Shown one piece after another: positions 32,446 through 44,143 of a DNA stretch of 64,000 nt. Origin of the DNA: Phycomyces blakesleeanus NRRL 1555(-) (taxonomy: Eukaryota > Mucoromycota > Mucoromycetes > Mucorales > Phycomycetaceae); assembly GCF_001638985.1 (NCBI RefSeq), contig NW_017265144.1, positions 248,001 through 312,000 on the forward strand, read 5' to 3'. The notes under the pieces were generated by a model, which searched no databases, was not told the origin of the DNA, and saw only the letters and a program-made list of their open reading frames with translations. Both the position numbers and the translations under genes were made by a program. Each line of letters opens with the position of its first letter. Position 1 is the stretch's first letter.

Positions 32446-32803
32446 TGCTATACTATATCAAATTTTAGGGAGTTTGCACTATCAGTTTTGATGACGTCAT
32501 CACTTTTTACTTTTCATTTTCTCAACCATTTTTTCCCTTTCTTTTGATTCCTGGATTTACACCTTAATATTTATCCAAGCAACATACTCCTTTTTAAACC
32601 TTTCACCCCCCCTTTTTTCATTTTCCCAAGCTCTTCCTTAGATTACCATTTTTGTAATTCATTTACATTAATGCATTTTTTACCTTTTCTTTACTTTTAC
32701 TTTCCCAAACATATTACGCTTCTTTTTATTTTTTGTATTAGCTTCATTTCTTTTATAATATATTATCTTTTTACTATATTATATTTTTTGTTTGTAACAT
32801 TAA

Positions 32804-33096
32804 TAGGGTATACACACCACAATTGAGTGAAGAACAGACTCCACAACCAAACACTGGTTCTTTCTTGCTAATGAAAATGGCGAGTTAATAATATGGAACT
32901 GTAACACAGCAGGCACACGTACACTATACTCTCATACAGTGTAAATCAACCATTATACATCAGGGATTTGCATTACAGGAATTTTAATAGTAGCAGATAT
33001 AAACAATATTATTTTGTCTCTAATAAATAACACTATCACAGTATTTACATTTCTCTATATTGAGATATTAACCTAATAACAATCCCGAACACTTCA
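32804..33096 (+). repeat. LTR copy C, degenerate
   Basis: Starts TAGGGTATACACACCACA and ends CCCGAACACTTCA; roughly 15 percent different from copy B. It sits at the same left junction (TAACAYTAA) as the partial copy D at 34385, so the host unit with its LTR was duplicated. Confidence 0.78.
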
Positions 33097-33245
33097 CCAC
33101 AAAAGCACTCAGAAAAAGAATACCTAAAATTGTATCAGAATTGAGAGTACAATAGCATGTCACTCGTTTAAACTAGAATGAAAAGTAGAGTAAAACACAT
33201 TATATAAAACCTAAAATTTGAAAATTCAAATCGCATAAATGATTA
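33096..33245. repeat. Repeat block X, copy 2
   Basis: Matches 31232-31377; here it is directly continuous with unit C, showing the sequence without the LTR insertion. Confidence 0.72.
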
Positions 33246-33860
33246 TATGATAGGTTATGTAAAAAAGAAACTTTCAATTGTATCTCGATTGTATGTTATC
33301 TTTGCTATACTTTGCTATAGGCTGTTTTTAGACGTTTTTTTTTATTGCTCTTCTTGCTATACTCAAAATTACTCTTTGGGTCTTCGTCACACTTCTTTAC
33401 TCAATATCGAGCTACTATTGGTTTACTGTTTAATTTCTTTTCTGTTGCTGCTGCTGTTGCTGCTGCTGCAACTGCAATCAACAATTTCTCGCCCTTGAGC
33501 TTAAAGGACTTGATGATATATCTACCAGTGTAGGGGGGTTTCTGACAAGTACTCTCGCCTTTCCTAACACTTTTTTTGTGGTTTATTGAATGTATTATAT
33601 ACACAATAGTCAGTTGGTCAAGACATCAAGCTGTGAGTTCAACAGGGTCTCCTAATGTTTAGGATGCCAATTGAACCAACTTGGTTGTTGACAATGAGAA
33701 CTTCTTTAAATATAGGTTGGAAGTGAGCTTCCCATATAACACTGAAAGCTTCCAAACAATGCTTGAGAATACTGTGGTATTGCGGACTGTGGCTGACTAC
33801 AGAAAAAAGGGAAGGAGATTGGAATGGACCTTGTAGGCCTGGCTTGTCTTTGCTTAAGAC
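33246..33860 (-). pseudogene. Decayed transposase unit C (HTH fragment)
   Basis: Paralogue of unit B. The HTH region (about 33340-33560) is still recognisable on the minus strand, with a GCTGCTGCT-type expansion in the Ala-rich helix; the segment 33640-33850 matches 32085-32290. Stops and substitutions show it is dead. Confidence 0.58.
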
Positions 33861-33935
33861 CGGTAGTCTAAACCCTGCTATTTGTACCACTGTTAGGCCG
33901 AAATTTCTGGGTTTTTGTGAAAAATTGGAAAAAAT

Positions 33936-34011
33936 GCCCGACCGAGGGATTCGAGCCCCCAATTTGTCGATTGCTAGTCCGGCGTCCTAACAACTGAGCT
34001 ATCAGTCGGGT
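33936..34011 (-). ncRNA. tRNA-like sequence in repeat unit C
   Basis: Identical over the tRNA-like part to 32370-32445, including A- and B-box-like motifs and acceptor stem, although the flanking unit sequence has diverged in places. Confidence 0.55.
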
Positions 34012-34384
34012 TGCTATACTATATCAAATTTTAGGGAGTTTGCACTATCAGTTTTGATGACGTCATCACTTTTTACTTTTCATTTTTATTTTCTCAGCCA
34101 TTTTTCCCTTTCTTTTGATTTTCGAATCTACACTTTAATATTTAACCAAGCAACATACTCCTTTTTAAATCTTTTACACTCATCTTTTACCCTTTTTTCA
34201 TTTTCCCAAGCGCTTCCTTAACTTACCATTTTTGTAACTCCTTTACATTAATGCATTTTTTACCTTTTTCTTTACTTTTACTTTCCCAAACATATTACAC
34301 TTCTTTTTATTTTTTGTATTAGCTTCATTTCTTTTATAATTTATTATCTTTTTACTATATTATATTTTTTATTTGTAACACTAA

Positions 34385-34425
34385 TGTGGTATACACACCA
34401 CAATTGAGTGAAGAACAGACTCCAC
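34385..34425 (+). repeat. LTR copy D, first 41 bp only
   Basis: TGTGGTATACACACCACA through AGACTCCA, then broken directly by the inverted copy E. Confidence 0.75.
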
Positions 34426-34717
34426 TGTGGTATTCGGAATTGTTTATGGGTTAGTATCTCATTAATGAGAAAAGTAGATACTGTGAGAGTTATTTATTAA
34501 AAAGACAAAATAATATTGTTTATATCTGTTACTATTAAAATCCCTTGATTCAAATCCCTGTTATGTAATGGTTGGTTTACACTGTATGAGTGTGTAGTGT
34601 GCGTGTACCTAGTGTGTAGCAGTTCCAGAGATTGTTAACTTGTCAGGTTTATTAGCTAGAAAGAATCAGTGTTTGGTTGTGGAATCTGTTCTTCACTCAT
34701 TTGTAGTTTGTATATTG
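34426..34717 (-). repeat. LTR copy E, inverted, head-to-head with D
   Basis: Starts TGTGGTATTCGGAATTG (reverse complement of the LTR 3' end) and runs to TTTGTAGTTTGTAT, near the LTR 5' end. With D it forms an inverted LTR pair. Confidence 0.75.
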
Positions 34718-35536
34718 TTTGCTGCTGTCATAGTCGACCATTAGCAATTGATATGGAACTACATTATTCTTGATGCGATAAAGTCAGAGAGAGAATGATG
34801 ATATCAAGTAGAAAGTAGCTAATACTGTTAATTAAGAAACCAATTATTATCATTAGTTTCTTTGGTAAGGATTTTATTCAACAAGCTCAATTTAATTCAA
34901 ACAAAGGCTTGTGCCTTTTGTTTCTTTTACTCATATGGCTAAAAAAGAAAAAATTCGGCCAGATTATGGAGTTTTCCTTTAAAGATACCTAAATTTTTCT
35001 AAACAAGCGGAATACAACTTAACTTGAGTAGCTCAATAATACTTGACCAGAGCTATTACTCATATCTTGGATATTCCTCCTTTTTTTTTTGAGAGTGAAC
35101 CGAATGGTCGTGTCCCTAGATTTAATGCTCTCAAACAAACACTGACAACCGTTGTTATTTATTTATTTATTTATTTATAAAAAGAGAATAATACATTTGA
35201 AACAAATACACATATTCTTTCTTCTGCAATTTCAACCTACAGAGCTTATGTTTTGATAAAATAGATCCAATCTTTATCACAAATTCTCTTCTTCATCTTC
35301 TTTTATTTTAATATAAATAAATAAGTAAATACATCCTCAAGTTACAATAAGCCACGACTATCAGTCAACCTTTACAACAATCATCAAACTGACTGCGGAT
35401 TCAAAAGAGTGCCCTTACTGTCACTTTTTTTTCTCTCTTTTTTTTTTCTTTTTCTTTTTCTTTTTGACGTAATACAAAAAAGCAAAGCAAAGCAGTAGCA
35501 AAAGCAAAATCTACTGCGAAAAAAAAATCACTTTGA
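34718..35536. other. Intergenic, RAD52 5' flank
   Basis: AT-rich with a TTTA run near 35155-35175 and a TTTC tract at about 35425-35465. No gene recognised. Confidence 0.45.
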
Positions 35537-36403
35537 ATGCAATTTACAGCTGCAGAACGCGAAAGGATCTCTGATTCTCTTTCAAAGGGATTAGGACCTG
35601 AATTCCTCAGCAAGAGACCCGGACCATGTATGTAAAATGCGATGGGTCGATGAGTAATGTTGAACGAATCGATGAGATCAATTTCTGATTTTCTTTTTAT
35701 ACCCTAGCCGGTTCATTTACTTATGTCGAAGGTTGGATGCTCATCGATCTTGCAAACAAAGTGTTTGGATTTGATGGTTGGAATTCAGAAATAAAAAGTA
35801 TAGCTATTGACTATGTAGGTTATAACTTTAGCCGCAGCTAAAACCAACCAACCAACCAACCAACTAAAAAAAAGAAGGGCAAAAGTTTTGATTATGTAGT
35901 GTATTAATATATTTATGCATTTTGTTTTAACTTTTGTTAAGATGGATGAATTGGATGGTAATAGATATAATGTATCGGCATCTGCTCATGTGCGGGTTAC
36001 TCTTAAAGACGGCACATTCCATGAGGTAAAGCTTATCATTTAATTTTAATCATCCCACCAAATTTAAAGGTGCAAAAAAAAAGAGGGTATTTCTTGTGTC
36101 TCACAACCTTTGTGTGTTTGTGTGCCAGGATGTTGGATGCGGTTCTGTAGAAAATATGCGAATGAAATCTGCAGCCTTGGAAAAGGCAAGTGGCTTTGCT
36201 TTGATAATAATAAAATATATTTATTTAAGATACATAGGCAAGAAAGGCAGCAGTTACTGATGGGTTAAAGAGAGCACTGCGGCTTTTTGGAAGAGTCTTG
36301 GGAAATTGCTTATATGATCAAGCATTCCTCAGAGCCAACAATCACAGAGGCACACAAAAAGTAAATACAATGATATTGTGCGTGTGTGTAAAAAGGCATT
36401 TTT

Positions 36404-36443
<40 letters not shown>

Positions 36444-37222
36444 AGAGTCTAAATATGAAAATCTGTATTCACATCAAACAATAGGTAAATGCTACCAAAG
36501 AGCAACTTTATCGCCATCAACAATTCCAACCAGAAAAACCTCCTGCACCTACAGCGGTATCCAATGGTTCTAGAAATACAAACAGCACCAGTACACCTAC
36601 TGCCACATCTACCAAACCTCTTACTACCCCAACCCCAATGAGTATCATATCTTCTCGTGTTGTTTCGCCGACCACTGCTATTCCTGCTGCTCCTAATCTG
36701 GTTTCTGAGGAACCAAAGACCTCTGCACTTGTTGAGAATGAAGAAAGCTTTTCGTATGGTAAGCATTGTGTTGTATTGTCTTACAAGCTTCTTTTCTCTC
36801 AATCATATATCTTTTATAGACTATGATGATGACTTTTTTGCTCATATGGCAGAGTTGGACGAAATTGATAAACCAGATTCAGAGCTTATCAAGTTAGAAG
36901 GCGATTCACATTTGTAAGTTGAACAATATCGAATGACTATTATTTTTCTTATTTGCTGTTATAATAATCTTTTTTTTTTATTATTTTTTTATTTAATAAA
37001 AAAAAATGACGAACATTTTTTATCTTTAATTTTGCAATAGAACCCTGGATTCATCAGTATATGGTTCTGATGGTAAGTATATATAAATATTTTTTTTTGA
37101 TTTTGATCAATCGATATTAATCAATCAACCAACCAATTAAATTAAATTAAATTAAATTAAATTAAATTAAAGCCTCATTAGCCACAGCAAATGACTCAAA
37201 GCGCCAGAGACTTGGAGAGTAA
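35537..37222 (+). CDS. RAD52: Homologous recombination mediator Rad52
   Basis: Nine exons: 35537-35627, 35708-35814, 35942-36025, 36129-36185, 36238-36360, 36485-36758, 36820-36913, 37041-37072 and 37173-37222 (303 aa). It anneals single strands and loads Rad51. Seen in the N-terminal domain: [84 protein letters not shown] and [11 protein letters not shown], all canonical. The C-terminal part is short, Ser/Thr/Pro-rich, with an acidic helix ([18 protein letters not shown]) that could be the Rad51/RPA-binding part, and a basic end (KRQRLGE). Intron 4 has a GC donor (AAG|GCAAGT...AG). The donor of exon 2 (GTAGGT) was chosen because the nearby GTTATA site would cause a stop. It is shorter than yeast (471) or human (418) Rad52. 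Confidence 0.92.
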
Positions 37223-37914
37223 AATGGGCCCAAAACATTTAAATTTATAAAATTGCACATAAACACATCAACATATAAACTCCATATTTCATCATCATGC
37301 TTCATTCACTAGAGACTCTGGCTGTGTTGCCATCAATTCTTTATTGAAACGAAAATATCAAATAATAAAATAAAATTAAAAAAAGAAAAAGCCGCATTTA
37401 AAAGAGATGATTTAGACCATCCACAGCAGTCTGGGTAAAATTAGCAGTATATAAAAAAAAACAAGCCGGTAATTATTATTATTGAAGAAATAATCAATTA
37501 AAAACTTTTAGTTAAGCAATCCGCTAGGGATAAAAAAAAATTCTAAATTTAAAATATTGTTAGATTTAGACAGACCGCTGTGGATGCTCTTATATATACT
37601 CACCCTTTGTCAAAGAATGTTGCATATATCCTAGCAACCTGTCCACTGGATGTAAAGCATCATATAACCCCACATAACCCTCCAAACAAATAGTTTAATG
37701 TCTCAATGTAATAATCAACTTTTGAGACTCTATCAATAGCTCCATACAAACAAAGTCTCACTGCAGAAAATGTGAAGCAGAAATCTCAGAATATAAAACG
37801 TCTTTCTTGATATAGACCTGTGTCTGCATCAAGACGAGCTCTTTTTATTTGTTTGTTTGCTTGTTTGCTTGTAGGGAAGCTTTGTGTTCAAGAGGATTGG
37901 TGAGCCTCACACAA
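37223..37914. other. Intergenic
   Basis: AT-rich 3' flank of RAD52; nothing recognised. Confidence 0.4.
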
Positions 37915-38480
37915 ATGTTCAAAAGATTTCAGGAAACTAAGCGGAGATTTGAAACATCTGGTAAATTGAGAGTAAATCACACAGTAATATCATTTGTTTT
38001 TATTACTGCTTTGTGCTTATTGTATTGTATTTTGGTTTACTATACTTTTGAGACATGTGCCCACAATTATTATGACCAATTGGATCTATAAAGGAGTATT
38101 TTACCAATAGCTATAAAAAATAAAATAAAAAAAAAAGTAAAAAGAACAGTAAGAATAATAAAATTGGCATTTATCAGATCTTTGACTTTCCGATGTGAAA
38201 GATCTGATAAAGATTGAGCGGGTTATCGATTGAATGATTCTTTTTTTTTTTTTTTTGTGTGTATTTATTAACAGTGCTCTATATGCCTGAAGTTTTGTAT
38301 TACACTAATTATATAAGAAAAGAAAGAAAATGCTTTATCACCACAAGTGCATTGGCTTGCTATAATGCCAGCAAGGAAGGGCCATGTTCGTCCATGACAA
38401 AGGCACTGATGAGCTTATCAAATGACATGAATTGTGGAGGTCAAGACCAGTATCGATTGAATGGTGATTATTTGTGTTAA
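37915..38480 (+). CDS. Possible small single-pass membrane protein, unrecognised
   Basis: A 58-codon ORF (37915-38091) has a basic N-terminus (MFKRFQETKRRFETSGK), one strong hydrophobic segment (residues about 25-46) and a short polar end. A second open segment at 38271-38480, after a TTATTAACAG acceptor, encodes a Cys-containing polar stretch (six Cys). A splice using the weak donor ACAT|GTGCCC at about 38060 would join them in frame into a type II membrane protein with a Cys-rich lumenal part. The family is unknown and neither model is proven. Confidence 0.3.
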
Positions 38481-38920
38481 GAAAAAATAATATTATAAGG
38501 CCACTTGGTTTGTCGGAGCCAAAGGATATGGTATACTATAGCGTAATATGGGTTTTGTGTAAGAATAGATGTGTACTCTTCTTTTGTTTAATAAAAAACA
38601 ATATCAAAGTTCAATTGTTGGTTCTACAGGTTCAAACCTTGTTGTAATATAAAAAATATATATATATATTTTAGCCAGTAGCGGTGTTTAAAAAAACTGA
38701 TGAACTCTCTTTTTTTTTTTTCAAGGTTACGAAAATAGACACAAAAAAAAAAATACAGGAAAATAGATAGAAATGGTGCGGGAGGAAGGGGAGGAAGATT
38801 TGTAAGAAAAATAAAAAATAAAATAAAAAATAAAAATAAAAGTCAATTCTTGTTCTTCTTGTTCTTGTTCTTGTTCTTTCTCTTTCTGTACTTCTTCTTG
38901 TTCTTTATTATTTTGGAGCC
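38481..38920. other. Intergenic, copper ATPase 5' flank
   Basis: Contains A/T runs and a TTCTTG repeat just before the ATPase start; no gene. Confidence 0.4.
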
Positions 38921-41900
38921 ATGACAACGACTGTTCTGCCTGTCAAAGGCATGACATGCAAGGTACATACTTCTTTATAATAACAACGACAACAATAACA
39001 ACATAACCCCTAAGAAATATTTATATGATAATTATATTATGTATTATATCCTTACATATCCACCCCCTCTTTTATTATTATGTGTTTTTCTATTAAAAAA
39101 TAAATAAATAAATAAATAAATTTTTATTATAGTCTTGCGTGCATGCCATTACGATAACACTTTCTGGAATGCCTGGGCTAATCTCTCTTGACGTCAGTCT
39201 AGAGCAAGAACAGGCAACAATCGTCCATCGTCTATCACTCCCACAACAAAACCTCATCGACGCGATTGAAGACTGCGGATTCGACGTACCAATGCCAATC
39301 ACTACACGACTACCGGTCGAAGGCATGACATGCCAGTCATGCGTGCGTGCAATTCACAATGCGCTTGACCCATTACCTGGCCTAGTATCTCTTGATGTCA
39401 GTCTCGACCCTGGTCAAATAACCGCCGCTCACGATTTACGCCTAAATATATCAACCTTGATGGAAGCTATCGAAGACTGTGGGTTTGACTTACCCACCCA
39501 TGCCTCACCACTTCCTCTCTCACCCGCAACCCCCACAGACACAGACAATTGTTCTTTGGAACAAGAACCTCTGTTAGCCCAAAACTTTATCGAGCCTGCC
39601 AAGATCAATATTACATCTACATGCACAGGCACAGACGTAGATGCAGACATAGCCACATCCACATCCACATCTACAGCCACCGTGCAGCTCGAGGTGCATG
39701 GAATGACATGTGCCAGCTGCGTCCATGCAATTGAGAAATCTGTAGGTCAACAACCAGGAGTCGTATCCGTCACAGTGGCCCTATTGGCCGAACGTGCGAC
39801 AGTCGAGTACGATGCAGAATTGTGTGGGCCGGCCGATATTGTCAAGTGGGTTCAAGATGCCGGATTCGACTGTCAGATCGTCCAGGTGCTTGCATCTGAC
39901 GAAATCCAGCTTCAGGTGTTTGGAATGACATGCGCCAGCTGTGTACATGCAATCGAACAAGGCCTTTCCAAAGTCCCTGGTATTCTGTCGGCCTCGGTAA
40001 ATCTTATGACCGAGACAGCAAAGGTGCGCTATGACCCAGCCGAGATTGGCATTCGGACGATCGTGGAAGCAATCGAAGGTCTTGGATTCAACGCTCTTGT
40101 CGCCGATACCACCAAGAATGCTCAGCTCGAATCGCTCTCAAAGGTCCGCGACATCATGGCCTGGAGAAGAGCCTTTTTTCAGAGTCTTGTGTTTGCATTT
40201 CCGGTCTTTATCCTGGGCATGGTGATGCCACAGTTTGAGTGGGGTCAAAAGGCAGCACACTTTACTATCATAAAGGGGTTGTACTGTACAGACGTTATCC
40301 AGATGATCCTGACGATCCCCGTCCAGTTTGTGATCGGAGGGCGTTTTCTGGTATCTGCCTACCGTTCAATGTGTCATCTTGCGCCCACAATGGATCTCCT
40401 GGTTTCAATTTCTACCCTGGCCGCATTCGTCTTTTCGGTCGTCTCGATGATCAGAGCATTTGTCACCGGAGCAGAACAACCACCAACCGTGTTCTTTGAG
40501 ACCTCGTCTATGCTGATTACCTTTATTGTCCTCGGCCGTTACCTCGAGAACCTGGCCAAAGGCCAATCCTCCACGGCTCTGTCCAAACTCATGTCTCTCA
40601 CACCCTCCACGGCCCTTTTGCTGACATTCGATCCCAGCACACAGACCATCGTTTCCGAAAAGCGCATCCCATCCGAGCTCATCCAGAAAAATGACCTCGT
40701 CAAGATCGTACCCGGCGACAAAATCCCCACAGACGGAACTGTTTACTCGGGGTCTTCTACGGTAGACGAAAGCATGGTTACTGGTGAAGTCGATGCGGTC
40801 AACAAGTCAACCGGCGACGCCGTCATTGGCGGCACGGTCAATGGATTGGGAACCTTTATCTTGCAGGCCACACGTGTAGGATCCGATACTGCACTCAGTC
40901 AGATCGTCAAGCTAGTCGAGGAAGCCCAGGTCAACAAGGCGCCCATCCAAGGCTTTACGGATCTCATAGCCGGATACTTTGTCCCGACTGTCATCTTCCT
41001 GGGCGTCAGTACTCTTGTCCTGTGGTCTGTGCTGGTGAATGTCTTGGGTGTCGAGCACATGCCAAAGATGTTGCAGATGGCGATTGAGCAAGAAGCCAAC
41101 AACGACTGGTTCTTTGTTTGCCTCAAGCTCTGCATCAGTGTTATTATTGTGGCGTGCCCCTGTGCGCTCGGTTTGGCCACCCCCACGGCAGTTATGGTAG
41201 GCACAGGCCTTGGTGCTGAGCATGGCGTGCTGTTCAAAGGTGGCGCTGTTCTTGAGAATGGCCAGAAAGTCAACCGGGTTGTGTTTGACAAGACGGGTAC
41301 TCTGACGATTGGTAAACTAGATGTCGTAGCAACCGTCTCTTGGGATCCTAGTGTGGACGGCAAGGACGTGTTGGTCTTGGCTGGCCTAGCAGAGTCCAGC
41401 AGTGAGCACCCCCTTGGCCGTGCTGTAGTCAACCACACCAAGGCTATTCTGGGAGTTTCTGTACTTGAACCGATTGGAAAGGTTACCGATTTTAGAAGCA
41501 CTACTGGCTATGGTATCGAATGCAACATCGAACTTGTCAACAAAACTCGCCCGACTCAGCAGCATGTTGTGATTGGCAATCAGGCTTGGCTGGAGGAGTA
41601 TCACGGTATCTTGCTCGACGAGGCTCAGTTGGCGCAATTTAAGGTCGAGGTTGGCAAAGGAAACACATGTATCCTGATCGGCGCGGACGGTCTGGCCCTG
41701 GGTTTCATTTCTCTTTCGGATGTGATCAAGCCTGAAGCCCGTGCGGTTATTGCCACTCTCCACAGCATGTCTATTGAGACCGCGATGATTACGGGTGACA
41801 ATGAACTGACGGCTCGGTACATTGCCAAACAGCTGGGAATCGATGAGATTTATGCGGGCGTGTCTCCGAATGGCAAGACCCAGATTGTCCAGCGCATGCA

Positions 41901-42459
41901 ATCTCAGCCAGGACCTGTGTCTGGCCGGTTTTGTTGGCAATCACGCCCTCCGACCAGTGTTGTGGCCATGGTTGGGGACGGCATTAACGATTCACCGGCT
42001 CTTGTTCAGTCAGACTTTGGTATTGCGCTGTGCAGTGGAACGGATATTGCAATGGAGGCTGCAGATGTGGTTCTGATGCGCAATGATCTCTCGGATGTCG
42101 TTGCTGCTCTTGATCTGTCGCGCACAATCTTCCGTCGTATCAAGATCAACCTTGCCTGGGCGTGTATCTACAATGTGATCGGTATCCCGCTTGCGATGGG
42201 TGTGCTTATGCCCTGGGGGTATTATCTGCATCCCATGATGGCGGGTCTAGCCATGGCAGCCAGTTCTACCAGCGTTGTCGTCAGTAGTTTGATGCTCAAA
42301 TGGTTCTGGCGCAAACCAACTCTTGTTAACACATCTCATCCGTCTCAGTCTGGGCCAGGCTTCTTACGTCGATTCAACCGATTCTTTGGTTTAAGACGCG
42401 CCGAATATGATGCAGTACCTCCAAGTTATGATCTTGAGAGCATTCCTTCCCCTATCTAA
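38921..42459 (+). CDS. CCC2: Copper-transporting P1B-type ATPase (Ccc2/ATP7-like)
   Basis: Two exons: 38921-38962 and 39133-42459 (1122 aa). It pumps Cu(I) into the late secretory pathway for cuproenzymes. Seen: four N-terminal heavy-metal-associated domains with GMTCKSC (near residue 11), GMTCQSC (79), GMTCASC (203) and GMTCASC (277); the actuator TGE (MVTGEVD); the membrane CPC motif (VACPCALGLATP, about 689); the phosphorylation site DKTGTL (about 734); SEHPLG (about 771); the nucleotide hinge TGDNELTA and GDGINDSPAL (about 963). Four metal domains are more than the two of yeast Ccc2. The single intron falls between the Lys and Ser of the first CxxC motif. The body is GC-richer than its surroundings. 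It is convergent with adenosine kinase, 516 bp apart. Confidence 0.96.
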
Positions 42460-42975
42460 ACAAACAAACAAACAAAAAATCAGAGACTTCCTCTCCTGCA
42501 CTTCCTTTGTCTCACATTCACATTCACACTCTCACTTACACGTACACCATCTTAAAAAAAATATTTCATCTCTTTATTGTTTTTCTTTGTTTATTATGTA
42601 AAATCAGCCTCATAACTCTGTCTTTATCTCTCTTACTTATATCTATATTTCCACTTTCAATTTTCTCTGTAAACCCTCCCCCTCCGTCTGTTATACTTCA
42701 TTGTTCTTTATTACTTTCATCTTATTAATCTTATAATTTACCAAACCATCTAATAAAATACATCTAAACGATCTTGTTTCTAATGATATGAATATAAGAA
42801 ATAATGAAAAGTCTTGATTTTTTTATATATTTATTTATTTATTTATTTAATGATGTATAAAAAAATGATGACAAGGAAAGAACTATATGTATTACATGCG
42901 TATATATATAAAAGAATTAAAAGCCTCTTTTTTTTTAAATCTTCTTGTTGTTGTTTGGATGAAATGATAGACAGA
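42460..42975. other. Convergent 3' intergenic region
   Basis: Region between the copper ATPase and adenosine kinase stop codons. It has CA repeats near 42510-42550 and a TTTA run near 42825-42850. No gene. Confidence 0.5.
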
Positions 42976-44143
42976 TTAGAACTTGGGAGTGTTGGTTCTT
43001 TCGGCAACGGGAGGGTATGTGGGACCGACGCGACGGATGACAAGACCAGCCATGTAGTGACCAGCCTGGACACAGCGAGCAGTGTCAGTAACACCCTGGG
43101 CAAGAAGTCCCATGAAACCACCGCAGAAACCATCGCCAGCACCGTTGGTGTCGACGATTTCGGCATCGGTGGCCTTGGTGACTGGGAAAGCAGTGACGGT
43201 CTGGCCGACTGCAACAACGGTCTCCTCAGAACCCTGGGTGATCACAACAACACGGGGACGGCTGTTAGACTTGGGCAACTCAGAGAGCTTCTTGGCGATC
43301 TCCTTGATGTCGGTGGTGTTCCAGCCAGCCTGGGCAGCGTAGGTGGTGGCCTCATCCTCATTACCGAACAAGACGTCGGTGTTCTTGATGACGCTGTCCA
43401 GACGCTCCTTGAAGAACTGGGACAAGAAGGGAGCGCTCAAGTTGAGAGCAAAGGTCTTGTTGTTCTTGGCAGCGTGCTCGGAGATGGCAGTGGCAGAAGC
43501 GAAACCGCCGTCGTGGGTCAAGAAGAACGAACCGGCATAGTAGTACTCGGCATCCTCGACCAACTTCCAGTTCTCGGCCTGCTTGAGGAACTCGAGCTGG
43601 AACTTTTCGGCAGCAGCCAGGTTGGCAACCAAAGAACGGTCATGGCCAGTGATCAAGACAGCGCAGGTACCGGTGGGTGCGTCCTTGGTGACCATGTAGC
43701 GGGTGGCAATGCCATCAGCCTCAGCAGCAGCCTTCATGGTGGCAGCGAACTTGTCGTCAGAAACACAGCCGATGTAGACAGTAGAGTTGGCGGGCAAAAG
43801 GTACTGAGCACCACGAGCAGTGTTCTGGGCGGCACCACCGGCAACGTAGACAACATCAAAGTTTTCGACAATCTCGTTGTACCTATATAGATTCATGAGT
43901 TTTTTTTTTCTCTCTCTCTCTCGCTATCCCCAAAGTACGTGTACACAAGCGCGTTCTTATTCCTCAACCCAAAGAACACTACCCCCCCAAGAAAGAAAGA
44001 GGGACTTACAAAGGCTGGTGAGACTCGTCAGCGAGGATTGCATTGTTAGCCTTGAGCTGGTACTTGTCCAACAAGGCCTGGGTGGCATTGCACTGGATAT
44101 CCAACAAAGGGTTCTCGATAGCAAGGAACTTGTAGCCGGCCAT
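42976..44143 (-). CDS. ADO1: Adenosine kinase
   Basis: Two exons: 44010-44143 and 42976-43882 (346 aa, typical). It phosphorylates adenosine to AMP, which recycles adenosine released by the methyl cycle. Seen: MAGYKFLAIENPLLDIQ at the start (N and D contact adenosine); VAGGAAQNTARGAQYLL (PfkB signature 1); FALNLSAPFLSQFF; NEDEATTYA; and DTNGAGDGFCGGFMG (PfkB signature 2, with the catalytic Asp and anion hole). Codons end mostly in C or G, unlike most neighbours, which suggests high expression. The long open frame on the opposite strand here is a by-product of that bias. Confidence 0.96.

Noticed and set aside
17268..37222. A DNA-repair gene cluster (Ku80, RAD52, REX1B)
   Set aside because: The genes are separated by unrelated genes and repeats and show no shared regulation; co-location is best taken as chance.
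40899..41940. Minus-strand frames of 103-200 codons in the copper ATPase
   Set aside because: Shadows of a GC-rich conserved exon; no own motifs.
42814..43890. 358-codon plus-strand frame
   Set aside because: Antisense of adenosine kinase, open only because of its strong codon bias; the minus strand encodes the complete kinase motifs.
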